DNA from: Cupriavidus sp. UYMMa02A
GTDB lineage: Bacteria > Pseudomonadota > Gammaproteobacteria > Burkholderiales > Burkholderiaceae
Assembly: GCA_001725945.1 (NCBI GenBank)
Contig: LRMT01000141.1
Span: forward strand, 16,468-80,467
Direction of reading: 5' to 3'
Length of the DNA: 64,000 nt
In this document: positions 1 to 11,433 of the stretch, piece after piece
How the letters are laid out: each line of letters opens with the position of its first letter
How positions within the stretch are numbered: the first letter of the stretch is position 1
Translations under genes and position numbers: made by a program
The notes under the pieces: generated by a model
What the model was told of the DNA's origin: nothing
The model's database searches: none
The model's input: only the letters and a program-made list of their open reading frames with translations

Positions 1-859
1 AGCGTTCAACGACTCGAGCTTCATCTCGGGTTGAAATTGTTCAGCCGCACCACCCGTTCTCTATCCTTGACGCCAGAGGGGAAGGACCTGCTGGAGCGTA
101 CCTTAAAGCTGCTGCGGCAAGCCGAAGAGATCGAACAGGCCGTAGTAGCGGCGAAATCCGAACCCACCGGCACCCTCAAGATCTCGACACCCATCCCGAT
201 CGCCGTCCACATACTCGCGCCCGCCCTTCCGCGCTTCCGTTCCCGGTATCCGAAGGTGGTGATAGACATGCGGGTGGCGGACCGTTATGTCGACCTCATT
301 GAAGAAGGTTTCGACATATCGATTCGGGTGGGCGATCCAGGGGACTCCCGTCTAATCTCCAACGTCTAGCTCCTCATCGCGTATGCGTGTTCGCGGCTCC
401 GTCCTATTTGGCTAAACGGGGGATCCCAGCCAGGCCTGAAGATGTGAGTCAGCACGACTGTGTAAATTTCCGCTACCAGAGCACCGGTCAGGAGGCCAGC
501 TGGCCATTTCAATCAGGGGAGCGGGTCACCGAGATACGACCTACCGCTGGATTGATCATAGACACGAGTGACGCGGTGGCTGCCGCCCTGGCCGCAGGTG
601 GTGGCCTGGGACTTTCAGCAACCTACGTCGTCGCACCCTATGTCAGAAGGGGCGAATTGGTACCAGTACTCTTCCCCTTGGTCCACGAACGTTTTCCATC
701 ACTGCGGTATGGCCAGAAAGCCGGCGTGCCAACCCGGCGGTCAAGGCGTTCGTTGCCTTCCTCGGCCAGATCTTCCCTGCGCATCCACCCTGGGATGCAG
801 CGGTAGAAGCATCTGCAGCAGAGTTTGGTAAAATGCAGAATAGGCCGAGGAGCGAGTGA
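1..859 (+). pseudogene. LysR-family regulator, 5' incomplete and frameshifted
   Basis: The reading frame is open from the first base of the window, so the N-terminal DNA-binding domain starts outside it. What is left is the end of the helix-turn-helix domain (FSRTTRSLSLTPEGK) and the effector-binding domain typical of the CrgA/PA2120-like LysR group. Two single-base lesions break it. Near 361-366 one missing C turns Asn-Arg-Leu-Ala into a TAG stop; restoring it continues into APHRVCVFAAPSYLAKRG. A second slip near 705 moves the frame to AVKAFVAFLGQIFP, and the protein then ends naturally at TGA 857-859. The target is unknown; the region to its right carries no gene for about 900 bases. Confidence 0.75.
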
Positions 860-1770
860 CGCTTCCTGCAATGTGCGTAATTGGCAATACCACCTTAAAA
901 CTTGCCGTTTGAAGCTCAATCATGCGCAACGCTGTTTCCTCGTACTGTCCTCCCCACGCGGTTTGAACTGGCTACATAGCACCAGACGTCACACTCGCCA
1001 CAGCCTCCGCGATCCGCCCTTGGTGCATGCACGTGCCTGAGGCGCGAGGGACAGCAGTTAAATCTGCGTCCTTACCTAATGCGCGAGCGCGCTAGAACAG
1101 CTCGGTATACGGTAGTACACCGACCCTTATTCCGTTGACATCCAATGAGGTGTATCCGTCGGTGTCACCTATAATGATCCAGGTCTCCTGGTGCCAACCA
1201 GCTTCCTGCGGAAAGTACCGCTTACAATGGAAAGGACTTGAGACTCTGCCCCTGAAGTAGGAATGCCTCATTGCCCAATCTGTCAGCAGAACCGGCCTTG
1301 AAGATCACTGCGCCGGCTTGGAGTTCACCCAGCGCATGCATCGTGAGGCTCTACGCTATGCATGGCCGCGCCATAGTCGAACGCTTCCGAGGCCTAGAGC
1401 CGTGCCTGCGTGCAGGCGAGGGAGAAACTGAGGGATTTCTGCGTGCACGTCGGATATCGTAGGTCGATCAAGTGACGGCCCTGACAAATGTCAGCGGCTC
1501 GGCGCGGCATGCCTGTCAATTGCCCATACCCATTTCTGAGTGGAGCGCAACTGCGTCAATGTCATATACCGGCAATGGTCACCAATTGCTTTATTATCTA
1601 GGTCGGAGGTTCCCTGCCTCGTAAACCTCACACCTTCAGGAAGCTCGTCTCCCCGGCGTCGAAGGGGGACGATATGGCGCGGCGCTTCGATGCACGATAA
1701 GCGGTGAAGACTTGGGAAGTAGACCCGAGCTTGCCATCAGATTGATCATCTTCCGAAGCTATCCAAAGTA
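860..1770. other. No gene recognised
   Basis: About 910 bases with only short open frames that lack any family signature on either strand. I see no convincing promoter, terminator or repeat. Given the broken gene on the left, this is probably decayed sequence. Confidence 0.5.
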
Positions 1771-2520
1771 GTGAACATCCTGCCCCTTTTCGGAAAAGTT
1801 GCCATAGTCACAGGCGGAACCGGATATGTCGGTGCAGCCATCGTTCGTCGACTGGCGCGCGAAGGCGCCGATATTGCATTTAGCTATCTATCGTCGAATG
1901 TCCTAGCCGAACAGCTAGTCTCAGAAGTGCACGCGCGCGGCAGACGCGCAATTGCCTTGCGGGCCGACTTCTCCGTACCGGCCGAGGTCGAAGCGTTCAT
2001 TTGGGGAGCACATGATGGATTCGGTAGACTCGACGTCCTGGTGAACGCCGTCAACGTCGAAGCGAACGCACGAGTAGACGATCTCGACGCCGACATGCAG
2101 GCTATTCAAAGGCAGTTCGACGTCAATGTAAGAGGTATCGCGATCGCCGTTCGAACCGCTGCGCCATTGTTGATCGATGGTGGTCGTATCATATCTGTCG
2201 GCCCGGTGCTCGCCGGCAACCAAGCATGTGCGGGAAAATCAGATTTCCTTGCCACGAAGGCCGCAGTCGCATCGTACACGAGAGGTTGGTGCCATGAGTT
2301 CCGCCACAGAGCCATCACTGCGAATATCGTGGAAATTGGGAGGATCGATGTCGGTGTTGGCACGTCCATCGTTCGAGGAATGAATGAGGAGTTGGCCGCT
2401 GCGCGGCAGCGCTCCGGGACCTCAGAAGCCGTTGCGGGCGCGGTAGCTTTTTTGGCCGGGCCAGACGCCGGCTATATCAGCGGTACCTCTTTGAGGGTCG
2501 ACGGCGGACTCAACGTCTGA
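1771..2520 (+). CDS. SDR-family protein with Phe in place of the catalytic Tyr
   Basis: A 249-residue classical short-chain dehydrogenase/reductase with a GTG start. The dinucleotide-binding motif TGGTGYVG lies near residues 14-21, and the end has the usual AVAFLAGPDAGYISGTSLRVDGG. The NNAG motif is altered to NAVN. The active-site YxxxK is FLATK: residue 159 is Phe and Lys163 is kept, so the general acid/base of the family is absent. The Ser region (IISVGPVLAG) is also unusual. Fold and cofactor binding look preserved, but dehydrogenase activity is doubtful. It stands alone, with no operon partner, and its substrate cannot be inferred. Confidence 0.8.
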   Translation: MNILPLFGKVAIVTGGTGYVGAAIVRRLAREGADIAFSYLSSNVLAEQLVSEVHARGRRAIALRADFSVPAEVEAFIWGAHDGFGRLDVLVNAVNVEANARVDDLDADMQAIQRQFDVNVRGIAIAVRTAAPLLIDGGRIISVGPVLAGNQACAGKSDFLATKAAVASYTRGWCHEFRHRAITANIVEIGRIDVGVGTSIVRGMNEELAAARQRSGTSEAVAGAVAFLAGPDAGYISGTSLRVDGGLNV

Positions 2521-2701
2521 GTTTGGTGCGCGCTACAGACCAATCGACTCCCTCCGTAGTGTCGCGCCATAAATCCAGCCGTTCGCCATCAAGAAGAGAG
2601 AGCGCCTGCACCCGCTTCATCGGGGGTACCTAGACGGCGAAGCGGTGATCGTTGGGCCAGTGCTGCTAAGTATGCCTCACTGCCAGGCTCCAATGCTCGC
2701 C

Positions 2702-3255
2702 TCAGGCCCGGTTAATAACTAACGCATTGACACGCACGGGCGCGAGCTCCAGTGCCAAGCCGCGCGCATGGCATCTATAGCGGCAGCAGCGGCGCCTAGC
2801 ACCGCAGTCCCATATGCATCCGGCCGCTCAGACAGCGCTCCATACACTAGCGTAATCGAGCCGTTGCGCCGAAGCCGAGTGCCCAGCGCTCTTATGATGC
2901 GCAATGAGGCTCATATTCGCTCATCGAATGCGCGATGGAGATGCTCCATATCTGTGTCTATGACACTTCTAGCGACAAAGGCACCCGCAACGAGAACCAG
3001 GTGATCGACTCGCTGGACCTCGTGCAAGGCCAACTCTATCTCACGTTGCACTGTCACATCGGCAGCCCGCCAGCCGGAGAAGGCATGGACTTCCGCGACG
3101 GACCTCGCTTTGTCGGCGCTTGGTCCAATCACGGTGACCTTTGCTCCGAGCTTCCTTGCCTGGATGGCCGTGGAAAGGCCAATTCCCGAAGTCCCACCAA
3201 AAATCAAGACATGGTTGCCCGTCAGGCCCTGATCCAATAAATGCAGGGTGCCCAT
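2702..3255 (-). pseudogene. SDR-family relic, paralogue of the 12.4-13.2 kb SDR
   Basis: Starts with an N-terminus like an atypical SDR (HVLIFGGTSGIGLSTAIQARK) and aligns along its length with the intact SDR at 12426-13178: both share GWRAADVT, VDHLV and HRAFDERI/RRAFDERI. The codon that is Trp in the intact copy (DERIW) is TGA here (2911-2913). The same frame then continues through RPDAYGTAVLGAAAAAIDAMR, a further frameshift near 2755-2765 follows, and ARGLALELAPVRVNAL runs into a stop. The SPGPIDTP segment and the last ~70 residues are missing. A nonsense base change plus a truncated end looks like genuine decay rather than reading error. Confidence 0.8.
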
Positions 3256-3452
3256 GTCACTCTCCTACCGTTTGGACGTTGTGGGTTCGCGCCGCTCTTT
3301 ATAAGTATCGCCCAAGCAATTTCAGCTTCCGCCTGGGCAGGCCGACGAATACCACCGCACAGACAGGACCGCCTTGAACCATTGCTATTTTCATAACAAT
3401 TAAGGTGCGTCGGCAACATAGCTCGGGTTCAATACCTGAGAGGTAGCCTTGG

Positions 3453-3950
3453 GTGATCAGTATGGCGTATCAGCACAGCGAACCGCGTTGTTGGCAGAAC
3501 ATTGTCACGAAACTTGACCGGGTGCCCATGCCTTCGGATTCAACCTCCGACGTGGTCAACGGTCGAAATTCCCTCCCAGTTCCTTTTTGGTCCGCGATAT
3601 GCGAGATCGAGCTGGTCTCCGATGGTCTCGTATTGATCTCGTGGAGTAATTCTGTTCACGGTCGCTACACGGACCAAATATGGGCGCGCTCGCGTACTCC
3701 GCAAGGTGGACTATGCCTCTTAACCGGCGACCCCATTGCGCCGAAAACATCCGCCTTCATGCCCCGACGCAAGAGCCCTCCGACCCCGAGCGCGAACTGG
3801 ATGATAGCTTCCTCTGCACTGTCATTTCTGCAGATTGGCGAAAGGCTTGCCGAAAAAGAGACTATCCGCGCCCGCTGCGCAGCGCAACAACGGCTAGAAC
3901 ATTCCTATCCCTTGCATGCTACGCCAGCAGTGGCATGCCCCCCCACATGA
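3453..3950 (+). CDS. DUF3331-family hypothetical protein
   Basis: A 165-residue protein, with an alternative ATG at 3462. The core reads VLISWSNSVHGRYTDQIW, then a CLLTGDPI segment, then PRRKSPPTPSANWMIASSAL. This is the pattern of the DUF3331 family of Burkholderiaceae: a W..S...Y.dQ.W strand, a Cys-Leu-Ser/Thr-Gly-x-Pro-Ile turn, and a final N.M.AS helix. Molecular function of the family is not known. The gene ends 22 bases before the iron-sulfur subunit of the molybdenum hydroxylase, so it may be co-transcribed with it. Assignment is from motif memory. Confidence 0.6.
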   Translation: MISMAYQHSEPRCWQNIVTKLDRVPMPSDSTSDVVNGRNSLPVPFWSAICEIELVSDGLVLISWSNSVHGRYTDQIWARSRTPQGGLCLLTGDPIAPKTSAFMPRRKSPPTPSANWMIASSALSFLQIGERLAEKETIRARCAAQQRLEHSYPLHATPAVACPPT

Positions 3951-3972
3951 TCGTAAGAGCGGAGATTTCGTC

Positions 3973-4419
3973 ATGCTGAAACTTAACGTCAACGGAAAAG
4001 ACGTCCAGGTCAAAGCCGACTCGGATACACCTTTACTTTGGGTCCTGCGAGAAGAACTGGAGTACACCGGTGTCAAGTACGGCTGCGGTATTGCCCAATG
4101 TGGCGCCTGCACGATCCACCTTGACGGGGCGGCTGTCAGGTGCTGTGTTCTTCCCGTCAGCGCTGCAGTGGGAAGAAAAATCACAACGATCGAGGGCCTT
4201 GCCAAGCAGCATCCTCACAAGCTGCAAACACTGTGGATCAAACATCAAGTCCCTCAGTGTGGGTACTGCCAGTCGGGGATGGTGATGGCGGCCGCGGCCT
4301 TGTTGGACGCAAATCCGCACCCGACCGATGCCGACATTGACGGTGCAATTACCAACATCTGCCGCTGCGGGACATACCCGCGCGTTAAGGCGGCGATCAA
4401 AGAAGCAGCCCAAAGCTAA
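3973..4419 (+). CDS. (2Fe-2S)-binding small subunit of a molybdenum hydroxylase (IorA type)
   Basis: A 148-residue protein of the xanthine-oxidase-family iron-sulfur subunit type. The N-terminal plant-type [2Fe-2S] domain has the Cys cluster GCGIAQCGACTIHLDG with a later Cys in RCCVLPVS. The C-terminal all-alpha domain has QCGYCQSGMVMAA and NICRCGTYPRV. It would pass electrons from the molybdopterin subunit, encoded 15 bases downstream, to an acceptor. The ATG at 3973 is chosen because the protein then begins MLKLNVNGKDVQV, as in isoquinoline 1-oxidoreductase and aldehyde dehydrogenase homologues. Length and all eight Cys are normal. Confidence 0.9.
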   Translation: MLKLNVNGKDVQVKADSDTPLLWVLREELEYTGVKYGCGIAQCGACTIHLDGAAVRCCVLPVSAAVGRKITTIEGLAKQHPHKLQTLWIKHQVPQCGYCQSGMVMAAAALLDANPHPTDADIDGAITNICRCGTYPRVKAAIKEAAQS

Positions 4420-4434
4420 GGGGAATACGCGCAC

Positions 4435-6558
4435 ATGACTTCCAACACCATTTCCCGGCGCACGTTCTTGAAATCGTCCGCCGCCGCTTTGCTGTCCGAA
4501 GCGCTGGTTATTCCATTTGCCGCCCCGGCCTTTGCGGGTGGGCAGGCATCGAATGGCCAGTGGAGCATGAGTTATCTCCGCCTGGACCGCAACGGTGACA
4601 TCACCATCATCTCCCCGGTGGCTGAACTTGGCCAAGGAACGTCTTCCGCCTTGGCAGGCGTGCTGGCGATCGCTATGGACGCGACTGGACCCGGGTGAAA
4701 TTCGAGTTGGCGCCTCTCGCACCTGCGTATGTGAATCCGACCTACGGCATGCAACTTACTGGTGCAAGCACCGGCATGTCGGGCTTTCATGACATCTTCC
4801 AACACACGGGCACCTCGGCGCGAGCGATGCTCATCGCGGCTGCGGCCGCCGAATGGAAAGTCGACCCAGAGCGCTGCACGACCTCCAATGGCTACGTGCT
4901 TGTTCCTGGAACAGTGAAGCGACTGTCCTACGGCGAACTTGCCAAGGCCGCAGCTTCACTGCCGGCTCCTAAGCCAGCCGCCGCCAAATCCAGCCGTGTG
5001 GAAATGATCACCAAGCCTCGACTGGATATCCCGAGCAAGGTCAACGGAAGCGCGATTTACGCGATCGATGTCAAGCTCCCGCACATGCTTTACGCCGCCG
5101 TGGCCATGTCTCCCGTGTTCGGGGGAACTATCAAGAGCTACGACGGGAAAGGCGGCGATGTCCGTAAAAGGCGTACGAAGCGTCACGCCACTTTCCAACG
5201 GCATTGCAGTCGTCGCAGACGGCTGGTGGACAGCGCGAAAAGGGCTAGCCGCGCTACAACCACAATGGGCCACCACGGAGTATGACCGGGTAGACGACCG
5301 GAGCATCAAGGATCAACTCTGGCGTGACTTGAAAGCCCAGGCAGGCCATCTCGCGAAGCGAGAGGGTGATCCCGATCCTGTACTGAGAGAGGGTCCCACC
5401 TTTACTCGAAGGTACGAGGTACCGTTCCTGGCGCATGCCACGATGGAACCCATGACGTGCGTGGCTAAGTTTGATGGGACGCGGTGCGACATTTGGGTGG
5501 GTTCCCAGCAGCCTGGACGCGCACGTCGGGAGGCAGCTGAGCTTCTCAAGATTTCAGAAGATGCAGTGACTATTAATCCGACGCTGGCCGGCGGTGGCTT
5601 CGGTCGGCGTCAAGAGCCAGACTTCGTGCTCCAGGCCGTCGCGCTCGCGCAGGCTCATCCTGGCCGCCCGGTGAAGCTGATCTGGTCTCGGGAAGAAGAT
5701 ACACAGCACTCGTGGTACCGGCCGAGTGGCGTTTCTGAACTATCCGCAGCATTTGGAGATGGGACAGTGAAAGCATGGCGCCACCGCCAAGCCACGCCTG
5801 CCGTGCTTGAGCGTGCCTTCCCCGCAGTGTCAAAGATGGTGCCGTACGACATCACAGTATCGGACGGAATCTATCCGCTCTACAAGTTCTCCAACCAAGA
5901 CGCGTGGTGGGTGAAAAGCAACACCCATGTTCCGGTTGGCATGTGGCGCTCAGTTGGAGCGTCGCAGACTATCTTCGCGATCGAGAGTTTTATGGACGAG
6001 ATGGCGCTCGAACTCGGGAAGGACCCCTTTCAGTTCCGGCGTGATCATCTTCGTCATGATGCTCGCGCGGTCGCAGCGTGGGACCGTCTCGGGGCGATGT
6101 GCGGATGGGAGCGCGCAAAAGCGGAAAACCGAGCGATTGGTTTCGCCATTAGTCACAAGAACGATGATTGTCTCGTAGCCCAAGCCGCAGAGGTCATACG
6201 GGACGGATCCGCATTCCGTGTCAAGAGGATCTGGACTGTCGCAGATCCCGGCAAGGTGATCGCTCCCGACATGGCAAAGTCACAATTGGAAGGCGCCGCC
6301 CTCTGGGCATTGACTGCAGCGTTATACGGCCACATCAGTATCAAGAGCGGTCGCGTGAAGGAAAGCAACTTCCACGACTATCCTATGATCAAGCTCAGCG
6401 ATGCCCCAGAGTTTGAGACCGAACTCATCGAGAGCGGCGGTAAGATCGAAGGGATGGGCGAAGGCGGCGCCCCTGGCGTCGCTCCGGCCGTCTGCAACGC
6501 AGTGTTCAAGCTGACCGGACAACGCGTACGTACGCTGCCGATTTTGCCTCAAGCCTGA
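4435..6558 (+). pseudogene. Molybdopterin-dependent oxidoreductase large subunit (IorB type), two frameshifts
   Basis: Partner of the preceding iron-sulfur subunit. It opens with a Tat-type signal (SRRTFLKSSAAAL) and an Ala-x-Ala site, so the enzyme would be exported folded. Recognisable parts are AELGQGTSSALAGVLA, GGFGRRQEPDFVLQAV, the PVGMWRSVGASQ stretch and GMGEGGAPGVAPAVCNA, whose Glu is the expected catalytic base. Two single-base lesions break it: a missing base near 4682 (MDA-DWTRVKFELAP) and an extra G near 5148-5155 (DGK-AAMSVKGVRSV). Repaired, it gives about 705 residues, normal for IorB-like proteins. No cytochrome c subunit gene, frequent in such operons, follows. Substrate unknown (aldehyde or N-heterocycle class). 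Confidence 0.85.
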
Positions 6559-6559
6559 C

Positions 6560-6590
6560 GAAAAGCCGGCGATAGCATTGCCGGCTCTTC
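6560..6590. terminator. Hairpin just after the molybdenum hydroxylase gene
   Basis: AGCCGGC (6564-6570) and GCCGGCT (6580-6586) form a perfect 7-bp stem with a 9-base loop, extendable by GAA/TTC with one mismatch. It begins 2 bases after the stop codon of the large subunit and lies between two convergent genes. There is no clear T-tract, so intrinsic termination is only inferred. Confidence 0.45.
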
Positions 6591-6739
6591 GTAAGACCCA
6601 GCCGATCGCGGCCGGCTCAAAGCTCTGTGAATACGGCAAGCAAGATGGCGCTAAAGGTTCTGTGACCGGACCAGCCAGAGCTATCCTGCCCCGCCAGCGC
6701 CGCGGGCTGTGTTTCCGGGCCTCCGATGTTTCGGTCCGG

Positions 6740-8204
6740 TCAAAGGAGCGCCGGTGCCATGGCGCTTTCCGCTGTCTTCTCCAGGTTCGCGTGCGCCGCT
6801 TTATTCGCGGCGAATTTCAAATCTTCCACGCCGCCATCGAGGACACGGTGTTTCAATAAGAACCGCTTCGCCATATTGGATATGGTATAGGTCGGCTTAA
6901 GCCCCCAATGAACGCGCTTAAGTACAGAAGCTTCGATCAGTTCGACGGCCGCTTCGGTGACACGCGCGAGTTCCACGCCCTGCTCGCAACCGTATACGAT
7001 GATCTCTTCCAAGCTAAGCGGGGTTGAGGAAAAAATGACCGACCGCACTACGCAGCAGTGAGGCTTCGCGAGCGTGTGCACCGACCACGCCCAAGCGGAC
7101 TCGAAGGAAAAGTGCCGTGCGTTGCAACTGCGATTTAGGCCATTCATCGATAAATCCACGCCCTGCACAAGAAGCGTTTCAACTGACTCAATCCCGAGCA
7201 GAGCGGTGTGATGGGCAGCAATCTCAATGGCGAAAGGTAAGCCATCGATCTGGTCCAGCAATCGTGTAGCGCGATTAACAAAGCTCTCATCCAGAACGAC
7301 TCGCCTATTGAGCGCTTGAACGCGAGACAGGAACATCAATAATGCCGGGCCAGCTTCTTTCGACCTCTCACTGAGGACCGGTAGCGGATCGACACGAATG
7401 ACGGTTTCTGCGTCATGATGAAACCGCGCCCGCGAGGTCGCTAAAATCCGAGGAAAGTCCTTGCCGCCAAAATTGATGTCAGATTGAAGCAGTTCGTCCA
7501 GTATAGGCTTGGCCAGGTCACAATCATCGAGAAAGAGAATCGGCACTCCCGACAGTCCCTGACATAGCGACAAGCCCTTGTCGATAGCCTCGCGAGCGGC
7601 GTCATCGAATGCGGATCCCAACGGGACATGCACGACTGAGCCTCCCCGTTGCCGCAATCTGTTGGCCGCAACGAACGTTGCACGGGACTTGCCAACTCCG
7701 GGGCCACCCACCACGGAGACCAGGCGAACCGAAGCATCCGAGAACGCCAAGAGCACTTCGTCCACAACGTCGTCCCGCCAGACGGTGGTTGAAGGGGAAT
7801 TGGGCGGTCGGTAGCAGCGAGCTGGGACGGCGATGTGGAGGGGGAAGAGGAGGCCTTCTCTTTTGTTTCCAGCGGAGACTGGATCAGCCGATATCCCGCG
7901 CTGGGACTGTCTCTATGAAATGCCGGTGTTCGCCTAGAACACGCCGAAGGCTGGCAACATGAACCTGAATATTGTTCAGCTCGACGATCGTCGTAGCAAC
8001 TTTGGCCATCAGTTCGTCGGTCGAGACCGTCTCGCCTTGCGCATCGAACAAGACTTCCAGAATATCGTAGGCGCGACTGCTAAGTTTGACCTGCTTTCCG
8101 GCGCGGTAGATAGCGCGCGCCTCTCGGACGATATTGAGATTGCCGATTCGCATGATTGCTCTCGTACGCCTCGCTGACAAGCTCTGGGATCGCCGGCGGT
8201 CCAA
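6740..8204 (-). pseudogene. Winged-helix/NB-ARC-type NTPase regulator, two frameshifts
   Basis: The N-terminal part is an OmpR/PhoB-type winged helix (KLSSRAYDILEVLFD, IQVHVASLRRVLGE, IETVPAR). A slip near 7894-7900 must be undone to read GYRLIQSPLETKEK, and another near 7785 to reach VDEVLLAFSDASVRL. Then comes an AfsR/NB-ARC-like ATPase: Walker A GGPGVGKSRAT, Walker B ILFLDDCD, and GLPFAIEIAA. The protein stops after the ATPase; the long helical-repeat C-terminus of the paralogue at 8616 is missing. This fits one-component regulators that couple nucleotide hydrolysis to DNA binding. It is transcribed away from its paralogue across a shared 411-base gap. A start at 8153 (MRIGNLN) is also possible. 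Confidence 0.75.
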
Positions 8205-8615
8205 GGCCAGAAACGCAGTTTTGGCAGTCCATCATAGAGAACGGCGGCGCCCCCCCAAGCGTGAATGACATGTTGTCAGATTTACATGTTCCTCTGGAAA
8301 CATAGCTCCTAGCAGGATACCAACGCGGCCCCGTGTCAACAAGCGTCGCAGGTGCTTAAATGTTCTGAATCCAATTGGCGCGGTCGAATATTGTCAGATT
8401 TGTGCAAGTTGATTTTGCATCAGCCATGTGACGCGGCGGCATAGCGAAGGACCCCATGAGGGTGCAGCGCGGCCATGTCTGCACATTTAGGGCTAGGTTC
8501 AATTGAAGGAAACCGGGAAAGTGTCAAGCTTTGTCAGGTTCTGCTTGACGGTCGAAAGGGCTAGTCGGCAGACTCCGCTCTTGGTTGTTGTTCTCTTTGC
8601 GCACTAAGGTCTCAA
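8205..8615. promoter_or_regulatory. Divergent control region with three TTGTCAG repeats
   Basis: The gap between the two divergent regulators holds TTGTCAGATTT at 8273-8283 and at 8391-8401, and TTGTCAGGTT at 8531-8540, all on the plus strand. These direct repeats could be binding sites for one or both winged-helix regulators. That is inference from position and repetition only; no start site is evident. Confidence 0.35.
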
Positions 8616-11433
8616 ATGTCTGTCATCGGGGTTGGCCCGCTCGCCGTGGACGTCTGCGAGCAGATTGTTTTGATGAACGGGACTCGCTACCCATTGGGCC
8701 GTCGTGCTGTCACGGTCCTGGTCACACTGCTGGCGGCCCGCGGCAGGTGGTTTCGCGCGAGAAGCTCCTGAAAACGGTATGGCCTGACGCAGTAGTCGAG
8801 TAAAACAATTTACAAGTACATATCGCGGCGCTGCGAAAAGCACTGGGTGAGGATCGTGACCTGATCAGAACCGTCCCTGGCCGGGGATATATGCTTGCGC
8901 GCGAGGATGCCCTTCCGAGAAAAGTGCACCATTCTAGTGCCATACCACCAACCGGCGAAATTTTGGGCGGGAAAGGGACTTCGAAGAACTTCGCCAGCTG
9001 CTGGCCACCTACCGTATTGTGACCCTGGTTGGGATCGGTGGCGTGGGAAAGACTACGCTCGCTGCACGGTATAGCGAGATGCATACCGAAACTTATGGTG
9101 GTAGAACGAGATTCATGTCGTTAGTGGCAATCACGGATCAGTCTGTAGCGGAGGACGCGATCAAGTCTGCGCTCGCCGAGCTGGCGGAAGTGCTGACTCG
9201 CGACGACGAATGTGCCTCTGACGACGAGCCCCCCCACGAAGCGCTTCTCGTCCTCGATAACTGCGAGCAAGTTCTCGATGCGGTGGCCGAGGCTCTCGGT
9301 CAGCAGACGGCTCATATCGTCAGGGTGAAAGTGCTTGCCACGAGTCGGACTGCACTTGGACTCAGCGAAGAAGCCGTCCACCATGTTCTTCCGTTGGACT
9401 TACCACCTGAACATGGCGACGCCAAGACAATTGGCGACTTCGACGCCATTCGCTTATTTCTCCATCGTGCGCGGCAAGCCTCGCCAACCCAGACGCTAGA
9501 ATCGCAGGACCTTAGGACGGTGGCCATCATCTGCAGGAAGCTGGATGGAATCCCTCTGGCCCTTGAACTAGCGGCAAATACATCGATGGCCATTGGCGTT
9601 ACCGCCGTTTCCAGTCGGCTGGACGACCGTTTCACGCTTCTGACGAATGGGGGCAGCAACGTCCTACCGCAGCATCAAACCCTTAAAGCGGTGTTTGACT
9701 GGAGCTATTCGCTTCTGTCGGAACTAGAGCAGTATCTGTTCCGATACGGCGCCACATTTGCCCCGACCATTGCGCTTGAAGCCGCCGTGTTCATCATGCA
9801 GCGTTTGGGCTGGTGCCGAACGGAGTCGGTGGAAGCTATCGCCGGCCTGGTCTCGAAGAATCTTCTCTCTGTGGATCCCGCGCATGGCCAACGCTTTAAA
9901 TTTCTTGAGTCTACGCGAGCATATGCGATCGAACGGCTCACACGAGATGGGCAGTTGCCCATCGCCTGTCGCTTGCATGCTGAATTCGCAAACCGAGCCT
10001 TAGAAGACCTCGAAGGAGCAAACTACTCGAGGTGCCAGACAGAAGCACTTGCAGAAATCGACAACATCCGGGCCGCATTGGCATGGTCATTGGGTCCCGA
10101 TGGGGCCGTCGAGTTGGGAATTCAACTCGCTGCATTAGCTGCCCCTCATTTTTTTGAGCTGTCCTATCTCGACGAGTGCACCCACTGGAGTCTCGTCGCT
10201 TTGGGAGCTTTCGAGCGAGACCGAAGAGCACAATTTCGGCCTCAAACGAAGCTCGACCTACTCTTGGCCTATGCAGCAGGATTGCTCTATGCGGACAAGC
10301 CAGGGCCCAAAGTCACACAAGCGTGGCAAGACGCCTTGGATATGGCAGAGCACCTTCGGGACTCGGAAAGCACATTGCGAGCAGTATGGGGCTTGTGGAG
10401 CAACGCGCGTCTTGCAGGCGAAATGCTTAAGGGGCTTTCGATTGCGCGGCGCTTCGAAGGCCTCGTCGAAACATTTCACTACCAGCGCTACAAGCCATTG
10501 GCGCGGCGACTGATCGGCATGTCGCTACACTATGTCGGTGCGCACGAGCATGGCATTGGAGATTTGCGCCGTGCAGACACCTCAGGCAGCGCAAACGAGC
10601 CGGGCGCCTCGCCCCGTCAGACCAGAGGTTTGGACGACTTCGCTATCTTGGCGAAATCCACTCTCGCTCGCGCATTGTGGTGTTCTGGAAAGCGAGACGA
10701 GGCGAAAGCGGTAGCGTTGGCCGCCGAGACGCTCGCGTCGCAGCGAGGCACCGGCAGAGTCATCGCCAACGTACTTGTAGAGGCAGCGATACCGCTTGCG
10801 TTACTAACCCAAAACTCCCATGACGCACTTGAAAAGGTGGAAGAACTTCGCCGCGTTGCTCGTCGGTCAGGGCTGCGGCTCTGGGACAATTTCAGCGAAG
10901 CCTTCGCATGTGCCGCACACGTGGTGGATGGGCAAGCCAATGAAGATCTCCTCTGCAAATTCGCAAGAGCAATGGAAGCACTCCAGTCGGACGGCCTCTG
11001 CCTGGCGCACCCCATATTGATGTTGTTCCAAGCTCGCGGACACGAACTCGCCAATGAAGTGGACACAGCTCGAGAGATCATCGCGAACGCCTTGCTTCAT
11101 TGCAAGAGACGAGGTAGTAGGTGGATGATTCAAGAGCTCTCCGAGGCTTCCGAGCGTCTTGCTTCTCTGCACCACTCTCCCAGCGGCATTGGAGCTACCC
11201 TGATACGTCCGCACTGCTGGAGCGGCTGCGACGCACGGCTTGACCGTGCGAGCATTTCGTTATTTCGACAAGATCCAGTTGGCCAGGGCCAGTGCATCGG
11301 CGTCCGGGACTTGAGTCTGGGCCGGCACCTACCTCGACAACGCGGTCGGGTAGTCGACATAGCCTTCGGCCCCTTGAGTGAACCAGGTCTCGAGCGATCC
11401 GCTGTCAGTGGCAGCGCACGCTCGAACCGATAG
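8616..11433 (+). pseudogene. Winged-helix/NB-ARC-type NTPase regulator, three lesions
   Basis: Divergent paralogue of the gene ending at 8204. The N-terminal winged helix begins MSVIGVGPLAVDV. A base is lost near 8741-8746 (ARG-VVSREKLL). TAA at 8801-8803 stands where ENNLQVHIAALRKALGE needs a Glu codon, and the frame slips again near 8961-8968 before RDFEELRQLLATYRIV. After that the frame is open for over 700 residues: Walker A VGIGGVGKTTLAA, Walker B LLVLDNCEQ, GIPLALELAANTS, then a helical-repeat (TPR-like) region. The last ~80 codons run antisense over the Old Yellow Enzyme gene, so the native end may be near 11190-11230. Target genes unknown. Confidence 0.75.
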
